This document shows positions 35,039 through 45,447 of a DNA stretch of 64,000 nucleotides, one piece after another. The notes under the pieces were generated by a model. That model was not told the DNA's origin and made no database searches. It was given only the letters and a program-made list of their open reading frames with translations. Within the stretch, counting starts at the first letter, position 1. The number at the start of each line of letters is the position of its first letter. The position numbers were made by a program, and so were the translations under genes. Source of the stretch: an uncultured Sphingorhabdus sp. (GTDB lineage Bacteria > Pseudomonadota > Alphaproteobacteria > Sphingomonadales > Sphingomonadaceae); NCBI GenBank assembly GCA_937873665.1, contig CALMYW010000394.1, forward strand, positions 248,001 through 312,000, in the 5' to 3' direction.

Positions 35039-35410
35039 TTAGAGCGAATCCACAAATGCCTTGTAAGCTGCAGCATCCATCAGCCCGTCGAGTTCGGACG
35101 GATCGCTCAGTTCCAGCTTAAAGAACCAGCCCGCGCCTTCGGGATCGCTGTTCACCAGCGCCGGATCATCGGCAAGCGCGTCGTTACCTTCGGTGACGGT
35201 ACCCGAAACCGGGGCATAGACGTCTGAGGCGGCCTTCACCGATTCGACGACCGCCGCATCGCCACCCTTGGAAAGCGTCGTGCCGACTGCGGGAACTTCA
35301 GCAAAAACGATATCGCCCAACTGGCCCTGCGCATAATCGGTGATGCCTACCGTGGCAGTATTGCCTTCGACGTCGATCCATTCATGCTCGTCGGTGAAAT
35401 AACGGGTCAT
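35039..35410 (-). CDS. gcvH: Glycine cleavage system H protein
   Basis: Lipoyl carrier that shuttles the aminomethyl group between the P- and T-proteins. It has 123 residues. The lipoylated residue is Lys 59 in '[19 protein letters not shown]', and the protein opens with '[19 protein letters not shown]'. Its start overlaps the gcvT stop by ATGA. Confidence 0.97.
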   Translation of the reverse strand: MTRYFTDEHEWIDVEGNTATVGITDYAQGQLGDIVFAEVPAVGTTLSKGGDAAVVESVKAASDVYAPVSGTVTEGNDALADDPALVNSDPEGAGWFFKLELSDPSELDGLMDAAAYKAFVDSL

Positions 35411-36522
35411 TTGCTCGCTCCTCTGCGATGGTAATTATGGGGAATGAAGGGCATCGCGGCGACGGCCAGCGGCACGCGCTTTCCGCGAACCTCCGCCTCC
35501 AGTGGCGTGCCGATGCTGTTATGGCTGGCGGCGACATAGCCCATGGCGATCGGCGCACCGACGCTGGGGGCAAATCCGCCCGAGGTGACAACGCCAACCT
35601 GTGCGGCACCTGCAAAAATCGGCGCACCTTCGCGCACCGGCATCTTGCCATCAACCGAAAGGCCAACCAGCTTGCGTGTGGGCCCATCGGCCAACGCCTT
35701 CAAGATGCGGGCCGCGCCGTTGAAACCGCCTTCAGCCCGACGCCGCTTCGAAACAGCAAAGCTGGCATTGCCTTCGACCGGATCGGTCGTCGGATCCATG
35801 TCATGCCCGTATAGCGGCAATCCGGCCTCCAGACGCAATGAATCGCGGGCGCCGAGGCCGATTGGCTTGACTTCTGGCTGCTGGCAGATGGCATCGGCCA
35901 ACGCTTCAACCTGATCGGCCGGCACCGAAATCTCGACGCCATCTTCGCCGGTGTAGCCGGAGCGACTAATCCACAGTGGAACTTCACCCCACAGAAACAA
36001 GTCGGCTTCCATGAAATAGAGCTGATCCACGCCCGGCACGATCCGCGAGATGGCCTCCACCGCTCTCGGCCCTTGCAGTGCGAGCAGCGCGCGATCTTCG
36101 AGATGGTTGATGTCGACCGTTGCTGGCAGGTTCGCGCGCAAATAGGCGATATCCTGATGCTTTACCGCACCGTTGACGACGACATAAAGGCCGGTGGGCG
36201 TTGCCGTAACCATCAGGTCATCAAGAACACCGCCTTCTTCGCCGAGTAACAGCGAATAGCGCATCCGCCCCTCTTTCAGCGCCGAAATGTCACCCGGAAC
36301 CAGCTTTTCAAGCGCGGCGGCAACGCCTTCGCCCGACAGTATCAATTGCCCCATATGGCTGACATCAAACAAACCCGCATTTTCGCGCGTCCACAGATGT
36401 TCGGCCATGATGCCTTCATATTGGATCGGCATCGCATAGCCTGCGAACGACACCATGCGGGCACCCTTGGCACGGTGCCAATCGCCCAGCGGAAGTTCGC
36501 GCATTTCGGTGTCGTCGCTCAT
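35407..36522 (-). CDS. gcvT: Glycine cleavage system T protein (aminomethyltransferase)
   Basis: Transfers the methylene group from the lipoyl arm to tetrahydrofolate, releasing ammonia. It has 371 residues from the ATG at 36522, which has GGAG upstream; a start five codons earlier has no such site. Family segments: '[11 protein letters not shown]', '[14 protein letters not shown]', '[18 protein letters not shown]'. It is the first gene of the gcv run and lies directly behind a glycine riboswitch. Confidence 0.96.
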   Translation of the reverse strand: MSDDTEMRELPLGDWHRAKGARMVSFAGYAMPIQYEGIMAEHLWTRENAGLFDVSHMGQLILSGEGVAAALEKLVPGDISALKEGRMRYSLLLGEEGGVLDDLMVTATPTGLYVVVNGAVKHQDIAYLRANLPATVDINHLEDRALLALQGPRAVEAISRIVPGVDQLYFMEADLFLWGEVPLWISRSGYTGEDGVEISVPADQVEALADAICQQPEVKPIGLGARDSLRLEAGLPLYGHDMDPTTDPVEGNASFAVSKRRRAEGGFNGAARILKALADGPTRKLVGLSVDGKMPVREGAPIFAGAAQVGVVTSGGFAPSVGAPIAMGYVAASHNSIGTPLEAEVRGKRVPLAVAAMPFIPHNYHRRGASK

Positions 36523-36559
36523 AAATTCTCCGCACAAAAGTCCAGCCAGCGACGGCGTC

Positions 36560-36733
36560 GCTGCCTGCCCCCTCTGTCACGGATACCTGAGAGCTTTACC
36601 CCTTCGGTGGCCCCTCTTGCCGAGGAACGCTTTCCAGAGTGTCGCAAAAGCCAAAACGGTCCTTTTGCCTGAGAGATTCCGGGGCGGTTGCTCCTTCGGC
36701 GGCGGGGCTTCCCCCGCGCTCTCCCGTTTCGTC
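36560..36733 (-). ncRNA. Tandem glycine riboswitch
   Basis: On the minus strand two aptamers lie in a row upstream of gcvT. The first runs from CGGGAGAGCGCGGG through GCCGAAGGAGCAA to CTCAGGCAAAAGGACC (ending near 36659). The second has AAGCGTTCC, CCGAAGGGGTAAA and CTCAGGTATCCGTGACAG. These are the conserved glycine riboswitch signatures. Downstream, CAGCGAC-GCC-GTCGCTG (around 36544-36560) can form a hairpin before the gcvT ribosome binding site, which would be the switch. Boundaries are approximate. Confidence 0.92.
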
Positions 36734-36771
36734 AGCGACTGAGTCGGCCTTGGCTTTTGGCCGCCGGAGAG

Positions 36772-37428
36772 TCAACCGGCGAGCGCGCGGATTGCATCAT
36801 TTTCGTGGATATGTTTGCCCTGCCCGCCTGCAAGCGCGAGATGGGCGATGGCCTGCGCCACCACCAGCGCCGGAATAGAGCGATAGCGGCTGAGCCCGCC
36901 GACCATTAGCAAGTCGGTGAGCGGTGCGAGCATGATGGCAACACTCTCCCCCGGACGGTTTTCGGGGCGTTCCCCACCTGTCAGCAAGCCCGGACGCAGG
37001 AAGTCGACACGGTCGAAACCCATATGCGCCATGGCGGCCTCAGCTTCGCCTTTGGTCTTGAGATAGAAATTGGAGGCTTTGTCCGATGCACCAACCGAGG
37101 ACACAGCGATCATGTGCCGAGCACCGGCGGCTTTTGCGGCCGAGGCAAAATCGGCAACAAGATCAAAATCGACGGCGCGGAAAGCGGTTTTCGATCCGGC
37201 GGTCCGCATCGTTGTGCCGAGGCAGGAGATAGCGATATCTGCCTTGATTGCAGCAACTTCCGTTGGCCAGTCTGTGGCAGCCGCTTCGTGCACAATCACG
37301 CCCGTTGGCACACGCTCTGGCTTCCGGCGAACGAGTATATGGGATTCGACTTCCTCCTGCCCCGCCAGTGCAATCACCAATTGCTTGCCGATAAGTCCCG
37401 TTGCGCCTGCAATGACGATCCGTTTCAT
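36772..37428 (-). CDS. NAD(P)-binding Rossmann-fold protein (atypical SDR)
   Basis: A 218-residue cytoplasmic protein with the dinucleotide motif '[13 protein letters not shown]' at residues 6-18, '[13 protein letters not shown]' and a 'YLKTKGEAE' segment with the SDR-like Tyr-x-x-x-Lys. This is the NmrA/HTATIP2-like group of oxidoreductases or redox sensors; substrate not known. Its start overlaps the end of the dGTPase-like gene (ATGA), and it ends just before the glycine riboswitch. Confidence 0.82.
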   Translation of the reverse strand: MKRIVIAGATGLIGKQLVIALAGQEEVESHILVRRKPERVPTGVIVHEAAATDWPTEVAAIKADIAISCLGTTMRTAGSKTAFRAVDFDLVADFASAAKAAGARHMIAVSSVGASDKASNFYLKTKGEAEAAMAHMGFDRVDFLRPGLLTGGERPENRPGESVAIMLAPLTDLLMVGGLSRYRSIPALVVAQAIAHLALAGGQGKHIHENDAIRALAG

Positions 37429-38597
37429 TTACCAAACCCTTCATGTTTGCCGCCGAATATGTCGCGATGACAATTGACCGCGAACCGGTCGGTCATGCCT
37501 GCCAGAAAATCGCCGATATGGCGTGCTCGCGCAGGCTGCTCCACAGGCAGGCTGTCACGCCATTCCTGCGGCAGCAATCCGGCATCTCCGCTATAGGCTT
37601 CGAACAGGTCGGCAATCACCTTGGCCGCATGCTCGGCGGCGCTGATCTGGGTCGGGTGATGATAGAGATTGGCATACATGAACGCCTTGAGCGTACGTTC
37701 GCGCTCGGCCAGCTCGTCGGAAAAACCGCCAATGGTGTAGCCCGCGGCGCGCACATCATCTACCGTTTGTATGCCAGCTTCGGCGATGCGCGCCTTGGTC
37801 GTTTCAATCACATCATTGACCATCACGCCGATCTGTTCGCGGATTAGTTCGCGGAGCAGCGTTTCATGGCGCGCACCGGGATAGCGATCACAAATTGCGC
37901 GCCAACGCCGCTCGACAAAGGGCAGCTCGAGCAGTTGGTCGAGCGTCAACAGGCCGGCCCGGATGCCGTCATCGATATCGTGATTGTCATAGGCGATATC
38001 ATCCGAAATCGCTGCTATCTGCGCCTCTAGTGAAGCAAAACTGGATAGTTCGAGCGGGAAATCGTTGTCGATTTCGCGCAAAGCCCAATTCGGATCACGC
38101 ACCGGTCCATTATGCTTGGCGAGGCCTTCCATCAGTTCCCAACTGAGGTTCAAGCCGGACCAAAGCGGGTAAGGGCTTTCGAGTTTGGACAGGGTGCGCA
38201 GTGTCTGCGCGTTGTGGTCGAAGCCGCCATAAGGCGCCATCGCGGCCTCCAGCGCATCCTCTCCGGCATGGCCGAAGGGCGGATGGCCGATATCATGCGC
38301 AAGGCACAAGGCCTCGGTCAGATCTTCATCGAGATCCAGCGCTCGAGCTATGGTGCGGCCAATCTGCGCGACTTCCAGGCTGTGGGTCAGGCGGACGCGG
38401 TAATGATCGCCGTCGGGCGCAATGAAAACCTGTGTCTTGTAGCGCAGGCGGCGAAAGGCGATCGAGTGGATGATCCGATCGCGATCACGCTGGAAAATGT
38501 TACGCGGCCCGCGCGCTTCCCCACCCGCTTCGGGGTGGAGCCTTCCGCGGCTGGTTTCAGGGTTGCAGGCAAAAGTTGCGCGGCTGTGCATGGGCAT
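37425..38597 (-). CDS. dgt: dGTPase-like deoxynucleotide triphosphohydrolase
   Basis: HD-domain enzyme that splits dNTPs to the nucleoside and triphosphate, likely to keep dNTP pools balanced. It has 390 residues, the short dGTPase-like type. The HD metal motif is visible: '[19 protein letters not shown]' and '[20 protein letters not shown]'. The N-terminus 'SRGRLHPE...[14 protein letters not shown]' fits the family. The ATG at 38597 has no clear ribosome binding site; an ATG two codons later is as likely. It lies 35 bases after the SPOR gene stop. Confidence 0.92.
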   Translation of the reverse strand: MPMHSRATFACNPETSRGRLHPEAGGEARGPRNIFQRDRDRIIHSIAFRRLRYKTQVFIAPDGDHYRVRLTHSLEVAQIGRTIARALDLDEDLTEALCLAHDIGHPPFGHAGEDALEAAMAPYGGFDHNAQTLRTLSKLESPYPLWSGLNLSWELMEGLAKHNGPVRDPNWALREIDNDFPLELSSFASLEAQIAAISDDIAYDNHDIDDGIRAGLLTLDQLLELPFVERRWRAICDRYPGARHETLLRELIREQIGVMVNDVIETTKARIAEAGIQTVDDVRAAGYTIGGFSDELAERERTLKAFMYANLYHHPTQISAAEHAAKVIADLFEAYSGDAGLLPQEWRDSLPVEQPARARHIGDFLAGMTDRFAVNCHRDIFGGKHEGFGK

Positions 38598-38632
38598 GCG
38601 CTTTGCACCAGAGGCGTTAACAAAACCAGCCG

Positions 38633-40618
38633 CTATTTGGCGCCCAGTTTCTTGACGACGGTGCCATTCTCGCTGTTCCAGACGAAGCTGCTACCCCCAG
38701 CTTTGCGATAATCGGCGTCCCATTTCTTAGCCGCTTGGGCGTTAGCGAAAGGCCCGACCAACAAGCGGCTCGATTTGCCCCAGACCGAAGTCCAGCCTTC
38801 CTTGCCCTTGAACAGTTCGGGCGATTTCTTGGCAAAGCGGCGATAATCGCCACCCAATGCAGCTTCGGCACCGGTCGCCACCTGCACCCAGATTCGCGCT
38901 GGCTGTGGCGGAGCTTTCGGTTCTACCTTGGCTTTGCCGGTTTTGGGGTCTTTGAAGGCGGTTGTTGCCGCTATATCTGCCTTGGCCTGTGCCTTCTGGA
39001 TTGCCTTCAAGTCAACCGGCGCGACTGTGCGTTTCTGCTCACTCTCCGGGATTTCGATGGACTGCACCAACGCGCCAAGATCGAAAGAGGCCGTCTTGGC
39101 AGGTTCAGGCTGCTGCGCCGAAGGCAATGCGGCTGGCGGCGATGCGTCCGCTGCGGCCACTTGTGTAGCTGAAGTAGCAGCTGGCACGTTTTGGAGGACC
39201 GGCCCCTGAACCGCCGGTTGCGCCGAAGTTGGCACCGTATCGACTATAAGATTTTCAGCCACCCTGGTTTCAGCAGGAGCAGGAATAATCACGGGAGGTT
39301 TGGTCGCTGGTGCAGCGACAGCAACAGGATCAGTTTTGGCAGGTGCTGGCGTCGAACTTGATGCAATCACCTGTCGTTGGCGCACTTCGTCTATCGCGCT
39401 TTTGGGCGTTACTATGGTGCTGGTTTCGGCAGGGATCGAACCACCGCTATTCACCGTTTGTGGAGCAACTGCAATTGAAGGTGGAGGGGATGCAGGCGGA
39501 GTCCGACCGGGAAGGATGATCCGCACTGGCGCGCGCGCGGTATCCGGCGGGGGAAGCTGCGCCGAGTCAAGGACAACCGGTTTTGACTTCGATGCTTCGT
39601 CCACCTTCTGCTGTGCCGAAGCGGTCGAGAACCCCGGCTTGGCATCGTTCCGGGCTACCCGAGTTTCGCTTGGCTTGGGTTTCTTTTCGTCTTTTTTGGA
39701 TGCCGCTGACTTTTTGGAAGAACTTCCAAGCGGCTGGCCCGCCGGTATCAACCGGTCCTGTCCTGTCGCCGTGCTGGCAACCTTGGTCACACCGGTCGCA
39801 GCTGCAATCTGGCGCAATTCGGGCGTGTCTTCGCCTATCCGGCCAACAGGAAAATGCCCGAAATGCATGGCAGCTGCGCGTTGTGCATCGGTCATGCGCG
39901 GCATTTGACGGAGGAAGCCTTCCATGCGCCTTGCAGATTCCGGCGACAGAAAGCCCTCCGCAATTTGTACGGCTTCCTTCAAATTGCCGCGTGCTGCCAG
40001 CATCATTGATCGGGCACGCCAGGCTTCCGGATCGTTCCGCTGCAACAACGGTACGAGCAAGCCATCGGCTTCATTCGCATTGCCAGCCATCGAGAGCGAC
40101 ATGGCGTACCGCCGGGTCAAATCATCGCTGTCGCCATAACTGCGCGCCAATTGGTAATCCTGATGCGCACGGGCAAAATTGCCGAGAAGATCAAAGGCCA
40201 AGGCCCGATCGAGAGCGATCGAGCGTTCGGTTGCTCCCAGCCGGATCGCATCGTCGAAATAGCGGAGTGCCTCAAAAGGGTTTTCGGTACGCACCATCGC
40301 GGAACCCAGCCCTGCGACCGTCCGTGAATTGCCTGGCTGGATGCTGTTAGCGCGGGTGAAGAAGTTAAGCGCAGCGGCGGCGTCACCCAATTTCAGCGAT
40401 GCATGGCCCGCGTCGGTCAAGGCAGCCGGATCCGAAGGGCGCAACGCCATACGGCGGACGGCATCGCGCAATTCTAAAGAGGCGGGAGAATCAAAGGCAG
40501 GTTTGACTTGCGGCTTGGCCTGCTCGAACTGGTCCAACAGGCTTTCATCAGCGTCCTGCGCAGCAATAGGTGCGGCCAAGGCAAGCCCAAGCGCAAAAGT
40601 TAGCGAGACCCGTTTCAT
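38633..40618 (-). CDS. Exported TPR protein with C-terminal SPOR domain
   Basis: A 661-residue periplasmic protein with signal '[19 protein letters not shown]'. Tetratricopeptide repeats cover about residues 55-190 ('[16 protein letters not shown]', '[13 protein letters not shown]'), then a long Pro/Ala/Ser/Lys-rich, probably unfolded region to about 570, then a SPOR domain ('[21 protein letters not shown]' in part, '[16 protein letters not shown]'). SPOR domains bind stripped glycan strands at the division septum, and the gene directly follows ftsZ, so a role in division is likely. Start uncertain: an ATG three codons upstream (40627) is possible. Confidence 0.85.
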   Translation of the reverse strand: MKRVSLTFALGLALAAPIAAQDADESLLDQFEQAKPQVKPAFDSPASLELRDAVRRMALRPSDPAALTDAGHASLKLGDAAAALNFFTRANSIQPGNSRTVAGLGSAMVRTENPFEALRYFDDAIRLGATERSIALDRALAFDLLGNFARAHQDYQLARSYGDSDDLTRRYAMSLSMAGNANEADGLLVPLLQRNDPEAWRARSMMLAARGNLKEAVQIAEGFLSPESARRMEGFLRQMPRMTDAQRAAAMHFGHFPVGRIGEDTPELRQIAAATGVTKVASTATGQDRLIPAGQPLGSSSKKSAASKKDEKKPKPSETRVARNDAKPGFSTASAQQKVDEASKSKPVVLDSAQLPPPDTARAPVRIILPGRTPPASPPPSIAVAPQTVNSGGSIPAETSTIVTPKSAIDEVRQRQVIASSSTPAPAKTDPVAVAAPATKPPVIIPAPAETRVAENLIVDTVPTSAQPAVQGPVLQNVPAATSATQVAAADASPPAALPSAQQPEPAKTASFDLGALVQSIEIPESEQKRTVAPVDLKAIQKAQAKADIAATTAFKDPKTGKAKVEPKAPPQPARIWVQVATGAEAALGGDYRRFAKKSPELFKGKEGWTSVWGKSSRLLVGPFANAQAAKKWDADYRKAGGSSFVWNSENGTVVKKLGAK

Positions 40619-40682
40619 ATATGTCATTGGCCCGCAAATGTGATGCGCATGGCAAAATTGCAATCGCTACGCATCAAAGCGC

Positions 40683-40723
40683 GCCGGATTGTGCCGCATG
40701 CTCGACAAGCGGCTTCATCCGGC
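40683..40723 (-). other. Nested hairpin after ftsZ, possible terminator
   Basis: On the minus strand GCCGGAT (40723-40717) pairs with ATCCGGC (40689-40683) and inside it GCCGC pairs with GCGGC, with symmetric 3-base internal loops and an 11-base end loop. It lies 12 bases past the ftsZ stop. The bases after it (GCGCTTTGATG) lack a T-run, so termination is uncertain. Confidence 0.6.
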
Positions 40724-40734
40724 ACGGTTTTGAA

Positions 40735-42213
40735 TCAGCTATTGCTCTGACGGTCCAGGAAACGCGGTATGTTGACCCCGCCAGCATTGTCATCCTCGGG
40801 TTCTTCATTCCCACGCGTCAGGCCACGCGACAGGTTCGACATCCGTTCGAACAAGGTGCCGCCGCCGGTCGATACGCGCGGTGCGGGCTGAACGGGATCG
40901 ACCTGAGCTTCGCCATAAACCGGCGCAGCAGGCGCCATCTCTTCAACCGGCTCATCATGTGCGACATGGGCTTCACCCAGTTCGAAAGTCGCTTCTTCAG
41001 CTTCCGGCTGTGACAGATCGAGTACGCCGTCATCTTCGGCGGATGTGCCTTCGCCATAGTTAAAAGCCGAACTATCCTCTGCTTCGGCAACGGGCTGATA
41101 TTCTTCAACCGGTTCGGGTTCGGAAAGCTCAAGCGCCTCTTCAACGACCGGTTCAGGTTCAACTACCGGTGGCGGCGCAAAGCCCCCCAGAGGCGTTGCC
41201 GGACGACTGTCAAAGGCATAGGAACGCGCTGGCTGGACCGCCTGACCGTCCTGGTCGATACCGGTGGCAACTACCGAAACACGTATCTTGCCGTTGAGAT
41301 TTTCGTTGAACGCCGAACCCCAAATGATGTTCGCATCGGGATCGACGAGCTCGCGGATATGATTGGCTGCTTCATCGACTTCCATCAGGCGCATATCTTC
41401 GCCGCCGGTAATCGAGATAATGACACCCTTTGCACCTTGCATCGAAACGCCATCGAGCAACGGGTTGGCAATCGCCCTTTCGGCAGCTTCCAGCGCGCGT
41501 CCATCGCCCTCGGCTTCGCCGGTGCCCATCATCGCCTTGCCCATTTCGTGCATCACCGAACGCACGTCGGCAAAATCGAGATTGATAAGGCCGGGCATCA
41601 CCATCAGGTCAGTGATGCCTCGCACACCCTGCTGCAAGACTTCGTCTGCCAGCAGGAACGCTTCCTTGAAGGTCGTGTTCGGATTGGCAACCAGGAACAG
41701 ATTCTGGTTCGGAATGACGATCAGCGTGTCGACATGTTGCTGCAGTTCGGCAATTCCCGAATCCGCGGAGCGCATACGACGCGAGCCTTCAAACAGGAAG
41801 GGTTTGGTTACGACACCGACAGTCAGGATATTCATCTCACGCGCCGCGCGGGCGATAACCGGCGCTGCTCCGGTACCCGTGCCGCCACCCATGCCCGCAG
41901 CGATAAAGCACATATGAGCACCTTGCAGCGCCTGCTTTACCTGCTCAATGGTTTCCTCGGCTGCTGCACGGCCAACTTCTGGACGCGAACCAGCGCCAAG
42001 TCCCTGCGTGATATCGGGGCCAAGCTGGATACGATATTCTGCCGGTGAAGCGTTGAGCGCCTGGGCATCTGTGTTGGCGACGACGAAATCGACGCCTTCC
42101 ACCCGCGCACCGATCATGTTGGCGATGGCATTGCCCCCTGCTCCGCCGACACCAATGACTGCAATTTTGGGCTTCAGTTCATCGACGATTGGCGGACCGA
42201 TGTTGATGCTCAT
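40735..42213 (-). CDS. ftsZ: Cell division GTPase FtsZ
   Basis: Tubulin-like GTPase that forms the division ring on the inner membrane. It has 492 residues, long because of a C-terminal linker of about 150 residues rich in Glu, Pro and Val. The N-terminal domain shows '[13 protein letters not shown]' and the GTP-binding signature '[11 protein letters not shown]' at 109-119; the end '[12 protein letters not shown]' is the peptide that binds FtsA and other partners. It lies 137 bases after ftsA, the only wide gap in the dcw cluster, so an extra promoter is likely there. Confidence 0.97.
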   Translation of the reverse strand: MSINIGPPIVDELKPKIAVIGVGGAGGNAIANMIGARVEGVDFVVANTDAQALNASPAEYRIQLGPDITQGLGAGSRPEVGRAAAEETIEQVKQALQGAHMCFIAAGMGGGTGTGAAPVIARAAREMNILTVGVVTKPFLFEGSRRMRSADSGIAELQQHVDTLIVIPNQNLFLVANPNTTFKEAFLLADEVLQQGVRGITDLMVMPGLINLDFADVRSVMHEMGKAMMGTGEAEGDGRALEAAERAIANPLLDGVSMQGAKGVIISITGGEDMRLMEVDEAANHIRELVDPDANIIWGSAFNENLNGKIRVSVVATGIDQDGQAVQPARSYAFDSRPATPLGGFAPPPVVEPEPVVEEALELSEPEPVEEYQPVAEAEDSSAFNYGEGTSAEDDGVLDLSQPEAEEATFELGEAHVAHDEPVEEMAPAAPVYGEAQVDPVQPAPRVSTGGGTLFERMSNLSRGLTRGNEEPEDDNAGGVNIPRFLDRQSNS

Positions 42214-42350
42214 TCCTGTTCACTCCCTTGGCCGGTCTGGCATAAGAAAAAGAAGTTCAAAAACCCCCGTTAACTGTGTCTTGTGGCACAAAATTCAGGG
42301 CAAAACACGCAAAAGTTACCCACAGGCTGCGGGTTGTTCTTGGCGCGCGG
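42214..42350 (-). promoter_or_regulatory. ftsA-ftsZ gap, likely ftsZ promoter
   Basis: A 137-base gap in a cluster whose other junctions overlap. It holds GTTAAC near 42268 and TTACCCACA near 42315, one base from a DnaA box, and AGGGAG as ribosome binding site of ftsZ. No exact -35/-10 pair was identified. Confidence 0.45.
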
Positions 42351-43607
42351 CTAGAGGTTCTCTCTTATAGCCTGCATGATGCGAGCGATGACACCCGCAT
42401 TGGAAGATTTTACAGCGCTATCAGAACCTTGCAGGCCCAAGCGCAGGTCGGAAGGGTTCGAATTCGCGTAGAGCGCAAGCCCTGCCATTGTCGAGAATGC
42501 CGGTCCGGAATGGGCATCAGGAAGCCCTGGAAGCTCAGTCGGGCGACCGACGCGCACCATACGCCCCAGCGCCGCCTGCATATGGTCGGCAAGCCCCTTC
42601 AATTCGGCACCGCCGCCCGTCAGCACTACATGGTGTTTTCCCGGATTCGAAAAACCCATTTCCTTCAATGCGCGCCCGATGTCTGCAACCATGGCATCAA
42701 TCCGCTGCGATATGATGGCATTCAGCTGCGCGCGCGTGATTTTCGGTCGCTCTGCCTGCGTCGTATCACCCGGTGCCGCAACGTCGAGGCTTTCCTGATG
42801 GTCACGCGGAGAGGTAATCGCCGACCCGTGGAAGCATTTAAGCCGCTCTGCCTCTGCCCGGCGGATCCCGAACACCGAGGCGATCTCGTCGGTAATGTCC
42901 GCGCCTCCGTGATTGAGCGTAACCAGACCGGCCAGCATGCCGCCGATGAATACTGAGACATTGGTGACAGCCGCCCCCATCTCCACCATTGCGACGCCCA
43001 GTTCGCGTTCCTCCGCGCTCAGGCAGGCTAGCCCGGCTGCAACGGGCGAAGCAACAATCGCATCGACCCCCAGATGAGATGCACGGGCCGTCATGTCGAG
43101 GTTACGCACTGGCGACGGGTCTGCCAGAACGGCATGGATTTCCACCCCGACACGGTCGGCATAAAGGCCCAACGGATTAGCTACGCCGGCGTTGCCATCA
43201 AGCGCATAAAGCGTCGGGCTGACATGCAGAACAACCTTGCCCCGCGTATCGATATTCGCCCGACCTGCAGTCAACAGGTCGTCTATGTCTGCTTGCTCAA
43301 CCTTGTCCCCACCAAGGTCGATTTCGACCGGCGATAACAGGCTGTCGAGACCACCTGCCGACATGGCAAGCCATACGCGATCGATATTGATGCCCGCAAT
43401 CCGCTCTGCCTGTTCCACCGCATGACGCACCGAAAGCTCGGCGAGTTGCATATCGGCAATGCATCCGCGCACCACGCCCTTGCTCTCGCGCTGCCCGGTA
43501 CCCAACACATGGATCGCTCCACCTTCATCGACCCCGGCAATCAATGCCGAAACTTTGGAAGAGCCGATATCAAGCGTGGAAATAATCTTGTCGTATCGCA
43601 CCGCCAT
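42351..43607 (-). CDS. ftsA: Cell division protein FtsA
   Basis: Actin-like ATPase that ties FtsZ filaments to the membrane and recruits late division proteins. It has 418 residues: phosphate 1 motif 'ISTLDIGSSKVSALIAGVD', the SHS2-like 1C domain around 'RVWLAMSAGGLDSLLSPVEI', phosphate 2 'ATNV SVFIGG' region ('EMGAAVTNVSVF'), and 'VVLTGGGAELKGL'. The C-terminal membrane helix ends 'IARIMQAIRENL'. Start overlaps the ftsQ stop by one base (TGATG). Confidence 0.95.
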   Translation of the reverse strand: MAVRYDKIISTLDIGSSKVSALIAGVDEGGAIHVLGTGQRESKGVVRGCIADMQLAELSVRHAVEQAERIAGINIDRVWLAMSAGGLDSLLSPVEIDLGGDKVEQADIDDLLTAGRANIDTRGKVVLHVSPTLYALDGNAGVANPLGLYADRVGVEIHAVLADPSPVRNLDMTARASHLGVDAIVASPVAAGLACLSAEERELGVAMVEMGAAVTNVSVFIGGMLAGLVTLNHGGADITDEIASVFGIRRAEAERLKCFHGSAITSPRDHQESLDVAAPGDTTQAERPKITRAQLNAIISQRIDAMVADIGRALKEMGFSNPGKHHVVLTGGGAELKGLADHMQAALGRMVRVGRPTELPGLPDAHSGPAFSTMAGLALYANSNPSDLRLGLQGSDSAVKSSNAGVIARIMQAIRENL

Positions 43608-44527
43608 CAGGCCGCATCCCCGCCTTCCCCGGCTTCGGCAGACGGCTTTTCGCTTGGCTTGATTTCGACCGGCTTTTCCTTTGCCGCACGGCGCATATAG
43701 GCGCGTTCGGGGTCGCGCAGGTCGAAATGGATTATGTCACGACCCAAAAGGCGATGCACACCATCCATGCGCGTGAAATTGACCAGCGCCTGTGCGGCCA
43801 GATTATCACCTTCGGGCAATGAGAGGGTTTCGCCGGTCTTGAAGCGCAGATCCCAGCGGCGATTACCCACCCAACTCGCGCCTGCAACCTGATCCTTGAG
43901 CGACTGCGCACTATCGAGCAATTTGGCGAGCGCCACAACTTGCTGGTCTGCGCCTTCGCCGTTTATCACGGGAAGGCTGCCAATCTCTGCCCGTGAAATT
44001 TTCTCAAGCTCGGTACCTTTATCGTCGATCAGCGAGAAGACGCCATTGCGATGCCACACAGCAGTTGGCTTACGTTCCAATATGTCGACGACCAGCGTAT
44101 CCGGCAGGCGGCGTGTCACCCGCACATCCTTGATCCAGCCATATTCGATCAGGTCAGCGCGGATCTTGTCGATATCGACCAGCGGCATTGCCCGGTCCTT
44201 TTCGGCGAGCACGATGTCGTACACCTTAAGCTGGTCGACACGGTCCATGCCTGTAATCTCGACGCGCTTCACTTCGAACCCGGCCTTGGCGGCGACCTGC
44301 GCATATTGCTGATAGGCCGCCTGCGGCACGCCGAACCAGTTGGCAACAATCAGCGCCACCAGCAGCAGCACCAAGAGCACGCCCCAGGTTAGCACGCGCT
44401 GAATATCTTCTTCAGTGAACGGCAGGATACGGAGCAGCCGGTCCATGATGCTGACTTGCCGGACCTTTTTGCGCGGCGTCGCCTTGCGTGCCTTGGCAGG
44501 TGCCTTGCGGGCAGTTGCCGTCTTCAT
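43607..44527 (-). CDS. ftsQ: Cell division protein FtsQ
   Basis: Bitopic inner membrane protein that links early and late division proteins. It has 306 residues: a basic cytoplasmic segment of about 40 residues ('RKAPAKARKATPRKKVRQ'), one membrane helix ('VLLVLLLVALIVANWFGV'), a POTRA domain ('FEVKRVEITGMDRVDQLKV') and the FtsQ domain ('PDTLVVDILERKPTAVW'). The tail 'KPVEIKPSEKPSAEAGEGG' is charged and probably flexible. ATGA overlap with ddlB, TGATG with ftsA. Confidence 0.94.
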   Translation of the reverse strand: MKTATARKAPAKARKATPRKKVRQVSIMDRLLRILPFTEEDIQRVLTWGVLLVLLLVALIVANWFGVPQAAYQQYAQVAAKAGFEVKRVEITGMDRVDQLKVYDIVLAEKDRAMPLVDIDKIRADLIEYGWIKDVRVTRRLPDTLVVDILERKPTAVWHRNGVFSLIDDKGTELEKISRAEIGSLPVINGEGADQQVVALAKLLDSAQSLKDQVAGASWVGNRRWDLRFKTGETLSLPEGDNLAAQALVNFTRMDGVHRLLGRDIIHFDLRDPERAYMRRAAKEKPVEIKPSEKPSAEAGEGGDAA

Positions 44528-45447
44528 GCAAGCGCCTCCTTCACAAGGATATCGACGAGCTGTTCATAGCTGATCCCCATCTGCTTCGCTTGTTCGGGAA
44601 CGAGGCTCAAGGGAGTCATGCCCGGCTGGGTATTGGTTTCCAGAACGAACACGCCATCGCGACCCAATTCGTCGTCCCAGCGGAAATCGGTGCGCGATGC
44701 TCCTTTGCAGCCGAGCAACTCGTGCGCGCGCTGCGCGAGTTCCATCATATAATCTTCGATGTCTTTGGGGATTTCAGCCGGGCAGACATGCTCGGTCAGT
44801 CCGTCGGTATATTTGGCATCGAAATCGTAAAAGCCGCTTTTGGGCTTGAGTTCGGTCACGCACAGCGGCTTTCCGCCTAGAACCGCAACCGTCAGTTCGC
44901 GCCCCTTGATAAAGGGTTCGGCGAGCAGCGTGTCAAATTCCTGCCACGGCCCCACGGCATCGCGCGCAATCGGATTGCCATAATTGCCATCCGCCTTGAC
45001 GATCGCGACGCCTACCGAGCTGCCTTCGTTGACGGGTTTCAGCACATAAGGGCGCGGCAGCGGGTCTGCTGCATACAGTCTCTCGCTTTCGACAATTATC
45101 CCCTTGGGCATCGGGATACCCGCAGGCACCAGCCGCTGCTTGGTCAGTTCCTTGTCGATCGCAATCACCGAGGTCACCATACCGCTATGGGTATATTTGA
45201 TGTCCATCAGGTCGAGCATACCCTGCACACTGCCATCCTCACCGGGGACGCCGTGCAGCGCGTTGAACACGACATCGGGCCGCAATGCCGCCAGCACCTG
45301 CGCGACGTTGCGATCCATATCGACGCGGCTGACCTTATAGCCGACTTTTTCGAGCGCATCGGCAACGCCATTGCCGCTCATCAACGAAACCGGTCGTTCG
45401 TTGGACCAGCCGCCCATGAGGACTGCGACATGGATCGGCTCGCTCAC
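44524..45447 (-). CDS. ddlB: D-alanine-D-alanine ligase
   Basis: ATP-grasp enzyme that joins two D-Ala for the peptidoglycan stem. From the GTG at 45447 it has 307 residues and starts '[21 protein letters not shown]', shortened here; GTGA overlaps the murB stop as elsewhere in this cluster, and a GGGAAA site lies upstream. A start ten codons earlier (45477) has no ribosome binding site. Family segments: 'NALHGVPGEDGSVQG', 'VLKPVNEGSSVGV', 'LETNTQPGMTPLSLVPEQA'. Confidence 0.94.
   Translation of the reverse strand: MSEPIHVAVLMGGWSNERPVSLMSGNGVADALEKVGYKVSRVDMDRNVAQVLAALRPDVVFNALHGVPGEDGSVQGMLDLMDIKYTHSGMVTSVIAIDKELTKQRLVPAGIPMPKGIIVESERLYAADPLPRPYVLKPVNEGSSVGVAIVKADGNYGNPIARDAVGPWQEFDTLLAEPFIKGRELTVAVLGGKPLCVTELKPKSGFYDFDAKYTDGLTEHVCPAEIPKDIEDYMMELAQRAHELLGCKGASRTDFRWDDELGRDGVFVLETNTQPGMTPLSLVPEQAKQMGISYEQLVDILVKEALA

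Noticed and set aside
36544..36560. Stand-alone rho-independent terminator before gcvT
   Set aside because: The hairpin is real but the following TTTT is short and interrupted, so I list it only as part of the riboswitch.
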